15,080 nucleotides of DNA. Source: JAVWIF01 sp036639635 (GTDB lineage: Bacteria; Bacillota_I; Bacilli_A; Erysipelotrichales; Erysipelotrichaceae). Position 1 is the first letter of the stretch. Every line of letters starts with the position of its first letter. This document shows positions 6,029-13,578 of the stretch, in pieces. The notes under the pieces are model-generated. The model searched no databases. It saw nothing but the letters and a program-made list of their open reading frames with translations, and had not been told where the DNA came from. Location of the stretch: NCBI GenBank assembly GCA_036639635.1, contig JAVWIF010000044.1, positions 1 through 15,080 on the forward strand, read 5' to 3'. A program made the position numbers and the translations under genes.

Positions 6029-7639
6029 ATGATGAAAATAAAGGTATTAGATACAAGCAAAGCAAAAGAGGTGGAAGATACATTTGATGTATCTTCAATA
6101 AGTGCGAAAGTACTTGCTGCTAAAGGGATTAGTAATGAAGAGATAGCGTCATTATTAAAAGAGGCTAGACTTAGTGATCCTTTTGAAGCGAACGGCATGC
6201 GTGAGGTTGTAGAACGTATTCAATTAGCAAAAGAAAAGAAACAAAAAGTGCTTGTTTGTGGTGATTATGATGCAGATGGAATTTGTTCTACGACTATTTT
6301 ATATGATGCCTTAACGCGTTATGGAATTACTTGTGGATTTTATATTCCCAATCGTTTTAAAGAAGGTTATGGTTTACATGCCCATATCGTTGAAATGGCA
6401 CATGATAAAGGCTATGATTTGTTGATTACGGTAGATAACGGGGTAAAGGCGTTTGATGCGTTAGAGAAAGCACGTGCACTAGGTGTTGATGTGATTGTGA
6501 GTGATCACCATGCTTATGAAGGAGATATCCCTTGTTTGTATTTGTTACATCCGCAACTAATGGGAAAACGTTTTTCTACACTAAGTGGAGCAGGGGTTGC
6601 TTTAGAAATAGCGAGAGCAATCATTGGCTATGATAAAGAACATGTAGTTTTGGCATGTGTAGCAGCGATTGGTGATGTCATGAGTTTGAAAGAAGAAACA
6701 AGAGATATTGTAAAACTAGGTATTTCTTATTTGAAACAAGGATACTGTAAACCAATACAGATGTTAGCAAATGATCGCTATCCTAAGTGGGATGAAACGT
6801 TTATCGCGTTTCAGATAGTACCAAAACTAAATACAACTGGAAGACTTGCTGATGAGGTAAATACGAATAATAGTGTTCGTTATTTGTTGTTGAAAAACTT
6901 AGAAGAGATCCAAAACGTGGCAAAGCAAATTATCGCTTTAAATGATAAACGTAAAGTGATGAGTAATGAGATGGTAGAATTAGCAAAAACACTGATTCAT
7001 CCAGAGTACAAGTTTCAATTGTTGTTTCATGAACACTTTCATGAAGGAATGGCAGGTCTTGTAGCTGGTAAGTTAAGTGAAGAGTACCATCAACCAGTGA
7101 TGGTTGTTGCGCAAAATGAAGAACATTTTAAAGGGAGTATACGTAGCTTAGGCTTTCTTGATTTAACGAGCTTTTTTGATGATTGTAAGAGTGAGTTAAG
7201 TGCGTATGGAGGACACAACGCAGCGGCTGGTATAGGCTTTGCTCAAACAAAGAAACAAGTGGTACAAGACTATGTAAATAATAAGATGAAAGATATAGAG
7301 TTACAAAATGAAAAAGTATATGAAGTGATACAAATAGAGAGAAGTGATGTAAGTATCAAAGCCATTGAAGATTTACGTGAATTAGCACCTTTTGGCAATG
7401 GCTTTGAAGAACCTTTATTTTATATTCCAAATGTATTAGTACGAGATCATAAACAATTAAGTGATGGCAATCATACAAAATGGGTAATTGATGAAACATG
7501 TGAAGCGTTGTATTTTAATTCCAAAGAACAATATGTTGCATTAAAAGACAAGGAAACAATCGATTTTATTGGGAATTTGAGGATAAATTCGTTCATGGGA
7601 AAGAAAAAAGTAAACATTTTTGTAGTCGAAGCACGTTAA
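6029..7639 (+). CDS. recJ: Single-stranded-DNA-specific 5'-3' exonuclease RecJ
   Basis: RecJ degrades 5'-ended single strands in RecF-pathway recombination, mismatch and base excision repair. The DHH phosphoesterase core is intact: GDYDADG (78-84), TVDNG (134-138), SDHH (158-161) and PKLNTTGR (265-272). The DHHA1 domain carries KGSIRS (368-373) and GGHNAAAG (394-401), and an OB-fold domain begins near LAPFGNGFEEPLF (452-464). At 536 residues it is close to E. coli RecJ (577) but lacks the long C-terminal extension of Bacillus RecJ (about 780). Two adjacent ATGs (6029, 6032) both fit AGAGG (6018-6022). The gene sits 41 bp after comN across a terminator and is probably co-transcribed by read-through. 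Confidence 0.95.
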   Translation: MMKIKVLDTSKAKEVEDTFDVSSISAKVLAAKGISNEEIASLLKEARLSDPFEANGMREVVERIQLAKEKKQKVLVCGDYDADGICSTTILYDALTRYGITCGFYIPNRFKEGYGLHAHIVEMAHDKGYDLLITVDNGVKAFDALEKARALGVDVIVSDHHAYEGDIPCLYLLHPQLMGKRFSTLSGAGVALEIARAIIGYDKEHVVLACVAAIGDVMSLKEETRDIVKLGISYLKQGYCKPIQMLANDRYPKWDETFIAFQIVPKLNTTGRLADEVNTNNSVRYLLLKNLEEIQNVAKQIIALNDKRKVMSNEMVELAKTLIHPEYKFQLLFHEHFHEGMAGLVAGKLSEEYHQPVMVVAQNEEHFKGSIRSLGFLDLTSFFDDCKSELSAYGGHNAAAGIGFAQTKKQVVQDYVNNKMKDIELQNEKVYEVIQIERSDVSIKAIEDLRELAPFGNGFEEPLFYIPNVLVRDHKQLSDGNHTKWVIDETCEALYFNSKEQYVALKDKETIDFIGNLRINSFMGKKKVNIFVVEAR

Positions 7640-7662
7640 GTAATGCATTTTTAGCAAGAATT

Positions 7663-7671
7663 TGATATAAT
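7663..7671 (+). promoter_or_regulatory. Extended -10 promoter for apt
   Basis: TG (7663-7664), one base, then a perfect TATAAT (7666-7671) form an extended -10; the -35 region is poor. The predicted start near 7678 leaves about 20 bases before ATG 7698 with AGGAGG at 7686-7691. apt therefore has its own promoter despite the short 58-bp gap after recJ. Confidence 0.65.
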
Positions 7672-7697
7672 AAAACCAAAATACGAGGAGGTAACGT

Positions 7698-8210
7698 ATG
7701 AATTATAAAGACTATATAGCAGATATTCCAGATTTTCCTAAAGAGGGTATCTTGTTTCGTGATATAACTCCTTTGATGGCAGAAGGCAAGGTATTTAAAA
7801 GCGCCTGTGATGAGATTAAGGAATATGCAAAGAAAGTAAATGCAGAAGTGATTTTAGGACCTGAATCACGTGGCTTTATCTTTGGTTGTCCTGTAGCTAG
7901 TGATTTAGAAATCGGATTTGTACCAGTTAGAAAACCTGGAAAACTTCCAAGAGAAACACAAAGTGTTTCCTATGACTTAGAGTACGGTAGTAATGAATTA
8001 CACGTACATAAAGATGGAATTAAAAAAGGACAAAGAGTCTTAATTATTGATGACTTATTGGCAACAGGTGGTACAGTTGAAGCAACCATCAAAATCGTTA
8101 ACTCATTAGGTGGAAACGTCGTAGGGTGTGCTTTCTTAATAGAATTAGCAGATTTAAAAGGACGTGAAGCATTAAAAGGTTATGATATATTCTCTTTAAT
8201 GACATATTAG
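7698..8210 (+). CDS. apt: Adenine phosphoribosyltransferase
   Basis: Apt salvages adenine: adenine plus PRPP gives AMP plus pyrophosphate. At 170 residues it has standard length. The N-terminus has the family pattern PDFPKEGILFRDITPL (11-26), followed by GPESRGFIFG (54-63) and the VRKPGKLP loop (77-84) around the active site. The PRPP-binding loop LIIDDLLATGGT (115-126) carries the paired Asp and the TGGT turn. ATG 7698 has a perfectly placed AGGAGG. The recJ-apt-rel order is conserved across Firmicutes, linking purine salvage with (p)ppGpp metabolism. A strong terminator lies directly after the stop, so most transcripts should end there. Confidence 0.97.
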   Translation: MNYKDYIADIPDFPKEGILFRDITPLMAEGKVFKSACDEIKEYAKKVNAEVILGPESRGFIFGCPVASDLEIGFVPVRKPGKLPRETQSVSYDLEYGSNELHVHKDGIKKGQRVLIIDDLLATGGTVEATIKIVNSLGGNVVGCAFLIELADLKGREALKGYDIFSLMTY

Positions 8211-8233
8211 AAAAAGGGGAGTTCCCCTTTTTT
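8211..8233 (+). terminator. Strong terminator directly after apt
   Basis: AAAAGGGG (8212-8219) pairs with CCCCTTTT (8224-8231) around an AGTT loop, with an extended T-run to 8233. It starts at the base after the apt stop codon and lies 19 bases before the rel start. rel must be expressed from read-through or from a promoter inside apt that I cannot identify. Confidence 0.85.
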
Positions 8234-8252
8234 ACAAAGTGAGGTGAGTCAT

Positions 8253-10454
8253 ATGGTAAAGAACAATGTTGTGAGTTTTGATGAATTGATGAAAGAAGTA
8301 AAAAAATATATAAAAAAAGAAGAAAACATTGATTTAATTACCCGTGCTTATCTTTGTGCTGAAAAAAACCATAGTGGACAATATCGTAAGAGTGGCGAAC
8401 CTTATATCATTCATGCGATTCAAGTAGGATACATATTAGCACTATTACGTACAGGACCTAAAACCATTGCGGCAGGTTTCTTACATGATGTAGTCGAAGA
8501 TTGTGATGTTACTATCCAAGAAGTAAGTGAACTCTTTAGTGAAGAGGTAGCTAGCTTAGTAGAATCCGTGACTAAAATTGGAGCCTTAACATTTAAAGAT
8601 GAAAAAGAATACTTAGCGAGTAATCATCGTAAGATATTTATCGCAATGGCAAAAGATGTACGTGTTATTTTAATTAAATTAGCAGATCGTTTACATAATA
8701 TGCGTACGTTACAATACATGAGTGAAGAGAAACAAAAGAAAATAGCTTCAGAAACATTGGAAGTATATGCTCCGATTGCTCATCGTTTGGGTATTAGTGA
8801 TATAAAAAATGAATTAGAAGACTTATGTTTTCAGTACTTAAATAAAGAAAAATACTATGAAATAGCAAAACTTGTAGAAACACGTAAGAGTGAACGTGAT
8901 GATCAAGTACAACATATGATTGCGGATATTAGTGAACTTATGAGTTTACATCATATTAAATATCGGATCTTTGGACGTTCTAAACACTTATATAGTATTT
9001 ATAAGAAGATGGTAACTAAGAATAAACGCTTTGAAGAAATATTAGATCTTTTAGCAATTCGTATTATTACGGATTCAGATACGGCTTGTTATGAAATACT
9101 TGGTTATATTCATGCGAAGTATCGTCCGATTCCAGGACGTTTTAAAGATTATATAGCCATGCCAAAAGTCAATATGTACCAATCTCTTCATACGACAATT
9201 GTAGCTGAAGATGGTAATATTTTTGAAATGCAAATACGAACGGAAGCCATGGATGATATAGCGGAACAAGGAATTGCTGCACATTGGCGTTACAAAGAAA
9301 ATATCAATGGTGGTCGTGAGATTCATCAAAAAGAAATAGAAGAACAACTACATTGGTTTAAAGACTTTAGTGTGATGAGTGATGAAGTAAATGATGATGC
9401 TATGGAGTATATGAACTTATTACAAAAAGATATATTTGAAGCAAATGTATACGTTATGACACCAAAAGGAAAAGTGATTGCTTTACCTAATGGTTCTACA
9501 CCTATTGATTTTGCTTATCGTGTGCATACTGAAGTTGGACATCATACAATCGGAGCAACGATTAACAGTGTGCTGATGCCTTTAAATACTAAATTAAAGA
9601 CGGGTGATGTAGTAAATCTAAGAACAAGTAAACAATCTCCAGGTCCTAGTGAAGACTGGATTAAGATTGTAAAGTCTGCACATGCTCGTAATAAGATTCG
9701 TTCTTTCTTTCAAAAACAAGAAAGTGAAAGAAGAAGCTTTGATGTAAAAAAAGGCGAAGAACTTTTAGTAGATGAATTAAAACGCAGAAGCTTAGATGTA
9801 AATGCTTATATGGAAAGTAAGAAGCTTGATAATATTGCTGGTTCTTTAAGCTTTAATTCTTATCAAGACTTGATGTACGCCATTGGCGTAAAACAAGTCT
9901 CACTGCCTGCAGTGATCGATCGTTTAGTCAAACATAAAACGAGTGTTCCTTTAGATAATGAAGAATTAGCAAAGATGTTTAATCGACAAGATCGTAAACG
10001 TAAACCTTCTTCTAGTGGTATACGAGTAGCGGGTGTAGATTCGATGAAGATAAGTCTAGCTGCTTGTTGTTGTCCAGTACCAGGAGATGCCATCGTGGGA
10101 TACGTTAGTAAAGGACAAGGCGTCAAAGTACATCGTGCAGATTGTCCCAATATTGTCAATGAGAAACTAAGAATCATTCCTGTGGAATGGGATGAAGAAG
10201 TAGAACAAAAAACATATGAAGTAAAACTATTAATTCAATCAACAGATCGTAACTTTTTATTAAGTGATATTGTTACAGTTGTATCCCAATGTAAAGCTGG
10301 GTTACAACACGTTGACTCAACCGTAGATGAAGATGCGTTAAGTGCAACAACAAAGATGACCGTTATCGTTGAAAATGCCGATCATTTACAGAACTTAATC
10401 GCAAACTTACGTAAAATTAATAGTATTAAAGAAGTAGAAAGAGTCATTTTATAA
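8253..10454 (+). CDS. relA: Bifunctional (p)ppGpp synthetase/hydrolase Rel
   Basis: Rel makes and degrades the alarmone (p)ppGpp in the stringent response, sensing uncharged tRNA on ribosomes. Residue numbers below start at ATG 8253. The hydrolase HD domain is intact (HSGQYRKSGEPYIIHA 40-55; LHDVVED 77-83; LADRLHNMRTL 143-153). The synthetase domain carries RFKDYIAMPK (296-305), YQSLHT (309-314) and EMQIRT (325-330), the RFKD form usual in bifunctional enzymes. TGS domain about 400-460, zinc-finger AACCCPVPGD (603-612), C-terminal ACT about 657-733. Total 733 residues, normal. ATG 8253 was chosen because GAGGTG (8241-8246) is 6 bases upstream; GTG 8244 lies inside that site. A 12-bp gap leads to the GNAT gene, indicating an operon. 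Confidence 0.96.
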   Translation: MVKNNVVSFDELMKEVKKYIKKEENIDLITRAYLCAEKNHSGQYRKSGEPYIIHAIQVGYILALLRTGPKTIAAGFLHDVVEDCDVTIQEVSELFSEEVASLVESVTKIGALTFKDEKEYLASNHRKIFIAMAKDVRVILIKLADRLHNMRTLQYMSEEKQKKIASETLEVYAPIAHRLGISDIKNELEDLCFQYLNKEKYYEIAKLVETRKSERDDQVQHMIADISELMSLHHIKYRIFGRSKHLYSIYKKMVTKNKRFEEILDLLAIRIITDSDTACYEILGYIHAKYRPIPGRFKDYIAMPKVNMYQSLHTTIVAEDGNIFEMQIRTEAMDDIAEQGIAAHWRYKENINGGREIHQKEIEEQLHWFKDFSVMSDEVNDDAMEYMNLLQKDIFEANVYVMTPKGKVIALPNGSTPIDFAYRVHTEVGHHTIGATINSVLMPLNTKLKTGDVVNLRTSKQSPGPSEDWIKIVKSAHARNKIRSFFQKQESERRSFDVKKGEELLVDELKRRSLDVNAYMESKKLDNIAGSLSFNSYQDLMYAIGVKQVSLPAVIDRLVKHKTSVPLDNEELAKMFNRQDRKRKPSSSGIRVAGVDSMKISLAACCCPVPGDAIVGYVSKGQGVKVHRADCPNIVNEKLRIIPVEWDEEVEQKTYEVKLLIQSTDRNFLLSDIVTVVSQCKAGLQHVDSTVDEDALSATTKMTVIVENADHLQNLIANLRKINSIKEVERVIL

Positions 10455-10466
10455 GAGGTATTTAGT

Positions 10467-11003
10467 TTGGATATATATACAACAGATTTGATTCAAAATC
10501 TTTTCATAAGACAAGCCACAAAAGAAGATATTCCCTTTATTGAAAAGATGTATGAAGCGCGTGTGGAGTATAACGAGGCACACGATATTCATCAATGGTA
10601 TGCAGATGAAGTGAGTTGGGCGGCTTTTTCAAAAACGTACGAGATTTCTGATTATTATGTAGGAATCTATAAAAAAACCATTGTTTGTGGTTTTTTTATC
10701 GTTGATGTAGATGCACTATATTGGCCTGATAAAAAACAAGGAGAAGCTTTGTATCTTCATAAGATTTGTGTTGATCCAAAGTATAAAGGTCGAGGCTTTG
10801 CAGATTGTTTAATTACGTTCTTTAAAAATAAAGGATGTTATGAAAACTATCCATTGGTACGTTTAGATGTACGCGAGCATAAGGGTACATTACGTGCCAT
10901 GTACGAGCGTAATGGATTTACACTAGTTGGTACTGGTAGATTCAACATTGAGTTTACAACAGCTTTATATGAATACAAATGTGAGGAGAAACAACATGCA
11001 TAA
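10467..11003 (+). CDS. GNAT-family N-acetyltransferase, TTG start
   Basis: This 178-residue acetyltransferase likely uses acetyl-CoA; the acceptor is unknown. The fold cues are FIRQATKEDIPFIEKMYEAR (13-32) at the start, motif A LHKICVDPKYKGRGFADCLI (97-116) with the KGRGFA pyrophosphate loop, and the motif B pattern LRAMYERNGFTLVG (142-155) containing the usual Tyr. A HQWYADEVSW segment (42-51) before the core may shape substrate choice. AGAGGT (10454-10459) lies 7 bases before TTG 10467, and no ATG is near, so a TTG start is supported. The gene follows rel by 12 bp, and its last 8 bp overlap the permease start, implying translational coupling. In Bacillus dtd normally follows relA, so this pair is a local arrangement. 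Confidence 0.88.
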   Translation: MDIYTTDLIQNLFIRQATKEDIPFIEKMYEARVEYNEAHDIHQWYADEVSWAAFSKTYEISDYYVGIYKKTIVCGFFIVDVDALYWPDKKQGEALYLHKICVDPKYKGRGFADCLITFFKNKGCYENYPLVRLDVREHKGTLRAMYERNGFTLVGTGRFNIEFTTALYEYKCEEKQHA

Positions 11004-12375
11004 AGAAAAAGAAACAACCCAAACAAGAAAGTTTGGACTCTTAACAACCATTGCCATGATTGTTGGTATTGTTGTAGGTTCTGGTATCTTTTTTAAGACA
11101 CCACAAATCTTATTACGTGTTAATGGTAATGTACTAGTAGGTATTGGTGTATTTCTAGTAGCAGCAATCGGTATCATCTTTGGTGGTTTAACCATTTCAC
11201 AATATGCTCAAAAAGATGAAAACGTCGGTGGTATTATTTCCTACTGTGAAATGGCTTGGGGAAAAACAGTAGGTTATATTGCTGGTTGGTTTCAAAGTAT
11301 CTTTTATTTTCCAGCCATCTGTGCGGTAATTGCTTGGGTAGCTGCAAACTACACCTGTGCATTGTTTGGTTTACCTAATCTACTTGTAAATGGTCAGTTT
11401 GGATATGAAGTTTGGGTGCTAGCGATTATTTACTTATTTGGTGTATATGCGTTAAATGCCTTTACAACCATTGCTGCAGGTAAGTTTCAAAATATCGCAA
11501 TGTTTATGAAAATGGGAGCATTATTAGTCTTAGCTTTTGGTGGACTTATCTTAGGTAATCCAGTCGAAGTTATACAAGGCTCAGGTGCATATCACACCAG
11601 TGGTAGTGGTTTTCTTTCTGCATTGGTTGTTGTTGTATTTGCTTTTGATGGGTGGATGATAGCACCTAGTATTGCACATGAAATAAAAAATCCAAAGCGT
11701 AATCTTCCCATCGCTTTAAGTATTGCTCCTTTAATTGTTACTGCCATTTATTTAGCATACTTTATAGGAGTCAGTACACTAGCGGGTCCTGAAATGATTC
11801 TTTCAGGACAAGATCCATTACAAATGGTTGCTACAACAATATTTGGTGCTATGGGAATGAAAATTGTTATGGTCTTTGTAATTATATCTGTACTAGGAAC
11901 CTTAAACGGTATCATCCTTGGATATATCCGATTACCTTATGCATTAGCCTTACGAGGAGAAATCCTAATGAGTAACACCTTACGTAAAGTAAACAAGAAA
12001 TATGATATTCCATTTGCATCCGCTATCTTTACGTTAGTAATGTCACTTATTTGGTTAGGTTTACATTGGTTAAGTGTCGAAGGAGCGAATGTTTATGGTA
12101 TGCATATATTTGCAGGACTAGAAGTCGATAACTTACCAATTGTATCAACTTATATCTTTAATGGTTTATTATATTTAGCAGTCCTTATAAAAGGTATTGA
12201 AGGAAAAAAACTAAACGTTGCTCAACGTTTTATCTTTCCAATGTTGGCACTTCTAGGAGCTTGCCTAGTTATTTATGGTGGTGTTATTCAACCTAAATTT
12301 AATGTATATTTCTTTATTTGTTTATTAGGAATACTAGCAGGATTATTAATAAAGCCAAAGACAACAAAGAAATAG
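10996..12375 (+). CDS. APC-superfamily amino acid permease
   Basis: This is a 459-residue integral membrane transporter with about 12 helices. The first helix contains the APC substrate-binding signature in MIVGIVVGSGIFF (21-33), whose GSGIF bend contacts the amino acid backbone. FAFDGWMIAPSIAHEIKNPKRNLPIA is the usual helix 6 and following loop of the LAT/SteT-like branch, which commonly exchanges neutral amino acids such as Ser or Thr; the substrate is not determined here. ATG 10996 was chosen because GAGGAG (10983-10988) is 7 bases upstream; it overlaps the GNAT stop by 8 bp. Linkage to rel could tie amino acid uptake to the stringent response (inference). A degraded copy of its 3' end lies at 13480-13536. 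Confidence 0.92.
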   Translation: MHKEKETTQTRKFGLLTTIAMIVGIVVGSGIFFKTPQILLRVNGNVLVGIGVFLVAAIGIIFGGLTISQYAQKDENVGGIISYCEMAWGKTVGYIAGWFQSIFYFPAICAVIAWVAANYTCALFGLPNLLVNGQFGYEVWVLAIIYLFGVYALNAFTTIAAGKFQNIAMFMKMGALLVLAFGGLILGNPVEVIQGSGAYHTSGSGFLSALVVVVFAFDGWMIAPSIAHEIKNPKRNLPIALSIAPLIVTAIYLAYFIGVSTLAGPEMILSGQDPLQMVATTIFGAMGMKIVMVFVIISVLGTLNGIILGYIRLPYALALRGEILMSNTLRKVNKKYDIPFASAIFTLVMSLIWLGLHWLSVEGANVYGMHIFAGLEVDNLPIVSTYIFNGLLYLAVLIKGIEGKKLNVAQRFIFPMLALLGACLVIYGGVIQPKFNVYFFICLLGILAGLLIKPKTTKK

Positions 12376-12744
12376 CACAAGAATAAGCTTTGTTTATGCA
12401 TATACTGTAATAAGAAGAGAGTGCTTAGAAACATTGGTAAATAGGAAAAACGCATGAACAAAATTGTTACTGTAAATATGGATTGAAACCAAATGAAACA
12501 AATACAAGTTTAGTTGATAGGAAAGTTCATTATTAAACAGTAGGGATAATGCATTTTAAACTGCCAAATGTGTAGGTATATGTAGTGTTTCACTAATTAG
12601 TAATACATTTTTAGACGTATTTTATTCTATCAATTCTATTGATAATTAATTTGATACATTTATCCTGCATTGGCAAATTAATTGTTTGACAAATATCATC
12701 AGTAATGATATCATTCTAATAGATAGAGAAAAGAAATAAATTTG
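12376..12744. other. About 370 bp non-coding, mostly unassigned
   Basis: All frames are broken by frequent stops. A weak hairpin (AACAAAG 12363-12369 with CTTTGTT 12388-12394) spans the permease stop and may serve as its terminator, but it has no real T-run. TAGTG/CACTA (12583-12595) is a small hairpin. The last 60 bases hold the promoter of the toxin-antitoxin locus. The rest looks like decayed sequence that I cannot identify. Confidence 0.45.
12686..12714 (+). promoter_or_regulatory. Promoter of the type III toxin-antitoxin locus, with palindrome
   Basis: A perfect TTGACA (12686-12691) and TATCAT (12709-12714) are separated by exactly 17 bases, with TG at 12706-12707 as an extended -10. 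The predicted start is near 12721, about 24 bases before the first repeat. The spacer and -10 are covered by a perfect dyad, ATATCAT (12693-12699) and ATGATAT (12705-12711), and by the palindrome AATGATATCATT (12704-12715), which could bind a repressor. A strong promoter is expected because the RNA antitoxin must outnumber the toxin. Confidence 0.75.
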
Positions 12745-12851
12745 GTGTTTCGCTACCGTTAAATGCGAATTGAAAAACTGAGTGTTTCGCTACCGTTAAA
12801 TGCGAATTGAAAAACTGAGTGTTTCGCTACCGTTAAATGCGAGTTGAAAAA
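12745..12851 (+). repeat. 2.9 tandem copies of a 37-bp repeat
   Basis: Units begin at 12745, 12782 and 12819, each with GTGTTTCGCTACCGTTAAAT. The first two are identical over 37 bp and end GAATTGAAAAACTGA. The third matches for 33 bp with one change (GAGTTG for GAATTG) and then runs into the terminator hairpin. There are no spacers, so this is a tandem array and not a CRISPR. Confidence 0.97.
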
Positions 12852-12875
12852 GAGCCGAAAGGCTCTTTAATTTTT
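12851..12875 (+). terminator. Terminator/attenuator between antitoxin repeats and toxin
   Basis: AGAGCC (12851-12856) pairs with GGCTCT (12861-12866) around a GAAA tetraloop, followed by TTAATTTTT (12867-12875). It begins within the last repeat and ends 2 bases before AAGGAG of the toxin gene. The interrupted T-run suggests a leaky terminator that lets a minority of transcripts reach the toxin, the usual way type III loci set the antitoxin:toxin ratio. Confidence 0.85.
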
Positions 12876-12894
12876 AGAAGGAGTTGTATTTGTT

Positions 12895-13425
12895 ATGTTA
12901 GATTTGACAAATTATGAAATACAGGTAAGGGATAATCTCCATTTTTTTTATGTAAATGATAGGTATGTTAGAGAACTTCAAAAAATTGACCCGAATATTT
13001 GTGACAACAAAGGCAATAGAAGAGCTCATATTGGGATATTATTTGAAATACAAGGCATTTTGTATTTAGCACCATTGACATCAACAGGTAAAACATATCT
13101 AGAGAATAATAAAAAACACAAAAGAATTGTATATCCTTTAGAAAATGGAGAACTAGGATATATTCGTATGGGAAATATTATCCCTGTTCCTAGAAGTGAA
13201 TTAACTCCAATAATTATTTCGGAAATAAATGATGATTTATATAAAAATTTATTATTAGATCAATATAATTTTCTAAGTAAACAAGGAGTTTCAGAAGATA
13301 TACGCATCGAAACAAAAAAACTATATAACAAACGATATAATAATGATAATTATTACCTAGCAGATATAATGTGTGATTTTAAAAAATTAGAGGATAAGTG
13401 TAACATGTGGGACACTAATAGGTGA
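12895..13425 (+). CDS. toxN: Type III toxin, ToxN/AbiQ-family endoribonuclease
   Basis: ToxN/AbiQ toxins are sequence-specific RNases held inactive by their repeat RNA; phage infection frees them and causes abortive infection. Family features in the 176 residues are FFYVNDRYVRELQKID (17-32), AHIGILFEIQGILYLAPLTS (44-63), GELGYIRMGNIIPVP (85-99), and LYKNLLLDQYNFL (115-127) with a C-terminal KKLYNKRY helix. T62, S63 and K66 align with the active-site TS-x-K region, though Lys is one residue further from Ser than in the Pectobacterium form. A 10-15 residue N-terminal extension precedes the usual start of the family; AAGGAG (12878-12883) supports ATG 12895. The closest relative by eye is the AbiQ-like branch. 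The gene lies 20 bp after the repeat-RNA terminator. No stops or missing core residues are seen, so it is probably functional. Confidence 0.9.
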   Translation: MLDLTNYEIQVRDNLHFFYVNDRYVRELQKIDPNICDNKGNRRAHIGILFEIQGILYLAPLTSTGKTYLENNKKHKRIVYPLENGELGYIRMGNIIPVPRSELTPIIISEINDDLYKNLLLDQYNFLSKQGVSEDIRIETKKLYNKRYNNDNYYLADIMCDFKKLEDKCNMWDTNR

Positions 13426-13479
13426 TATTTTATATTAGTATTTAATTCTAAATTAGTGCTTTTGGAGTTTTTGTGGTAT

Positions 13480-13536
13480 TTATGTTGGCGTTATTCAAAC
13501 TAAACTTAATGTATATTTATTTGTTTGTTAGGAATA
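13480..13536 (+). pseudogene. Degraded duplicate of the 3' end of the upstream permease gene
   Basis: This stretch aligns to 12273-12334 of the permease gene: shared runs include GTTATTCAA, TTAATGTATATTT and TTAGGAAT, with about six substitutions and one 4-base deletion. It is frameshifted, has no start and is non-coding. It lies about 1.2 kb downstream, on the far side of the toxin-antitoxin locus and in the same orientation. Confidence 0.7.
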
Positions 13537-13578
13537 TTTACCAGTCATTATTTGCAATGATATTTTTAGACTAATTAA

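Larger units (their letters stand above)
12721..12875 (+). ncRNA. ToxI-like RNA antitoxin of a type III toxin-antitoxin system
   Basis: The RNA would start near 12721, carry 2.9 tandem 37-nt repeats and end at the hairpin 12851-12875, directly upstream of a ToxN/AbiQ-type gene. In known type III systems the toxin cuts the repeat RNA into single units, each of which folds as a pseudoknot and wraps a toxin trimer to inactivate it. Here each unit can form UUCGC/GCGAA, and the A-rich stretch UUGAAAAAC near the unit boundary is where cleavage would be expected (AbiQ and ToxN cut in A-rich sites). The unit length (37) and number (2.9) are close to AntiQ of Lactococcus (2.8 copies of 35). There is no open frame. 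The function is inferred from architecture. Confidence 0.88.

Noticed and set aside
9863..10177. Antisense open frame within rel (and similar ones at 839-1060, 9075-9347 and 10847-11195)
   Set aside because: These are shadows of well-supported plus-strand genes, with no ribosome binding site or recognisable domains.
12585..12595. GTGTTTCACTA resembling the start of the 37-bp repeat, as a fourth, distant unit
   Set aside because: Only 10 of 11 bases match, the rest of the unit is absent, and it lies upstream of the promoter; probably chance.
12395..12650. Remnant of a transposase or zinc-ribbon protein
   Set aside because: Short frames with scattered residues such as C-x-x-C gave no convincing domain pattern; left as unidentified non-coding DNA.
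12745..12851. CRISPR array made of the 37-bp repeats
   Set aside because: Copies abut directly with no spacers and no cas genes are near; the repeats are followed by a terminator and a ToxN-type gene.
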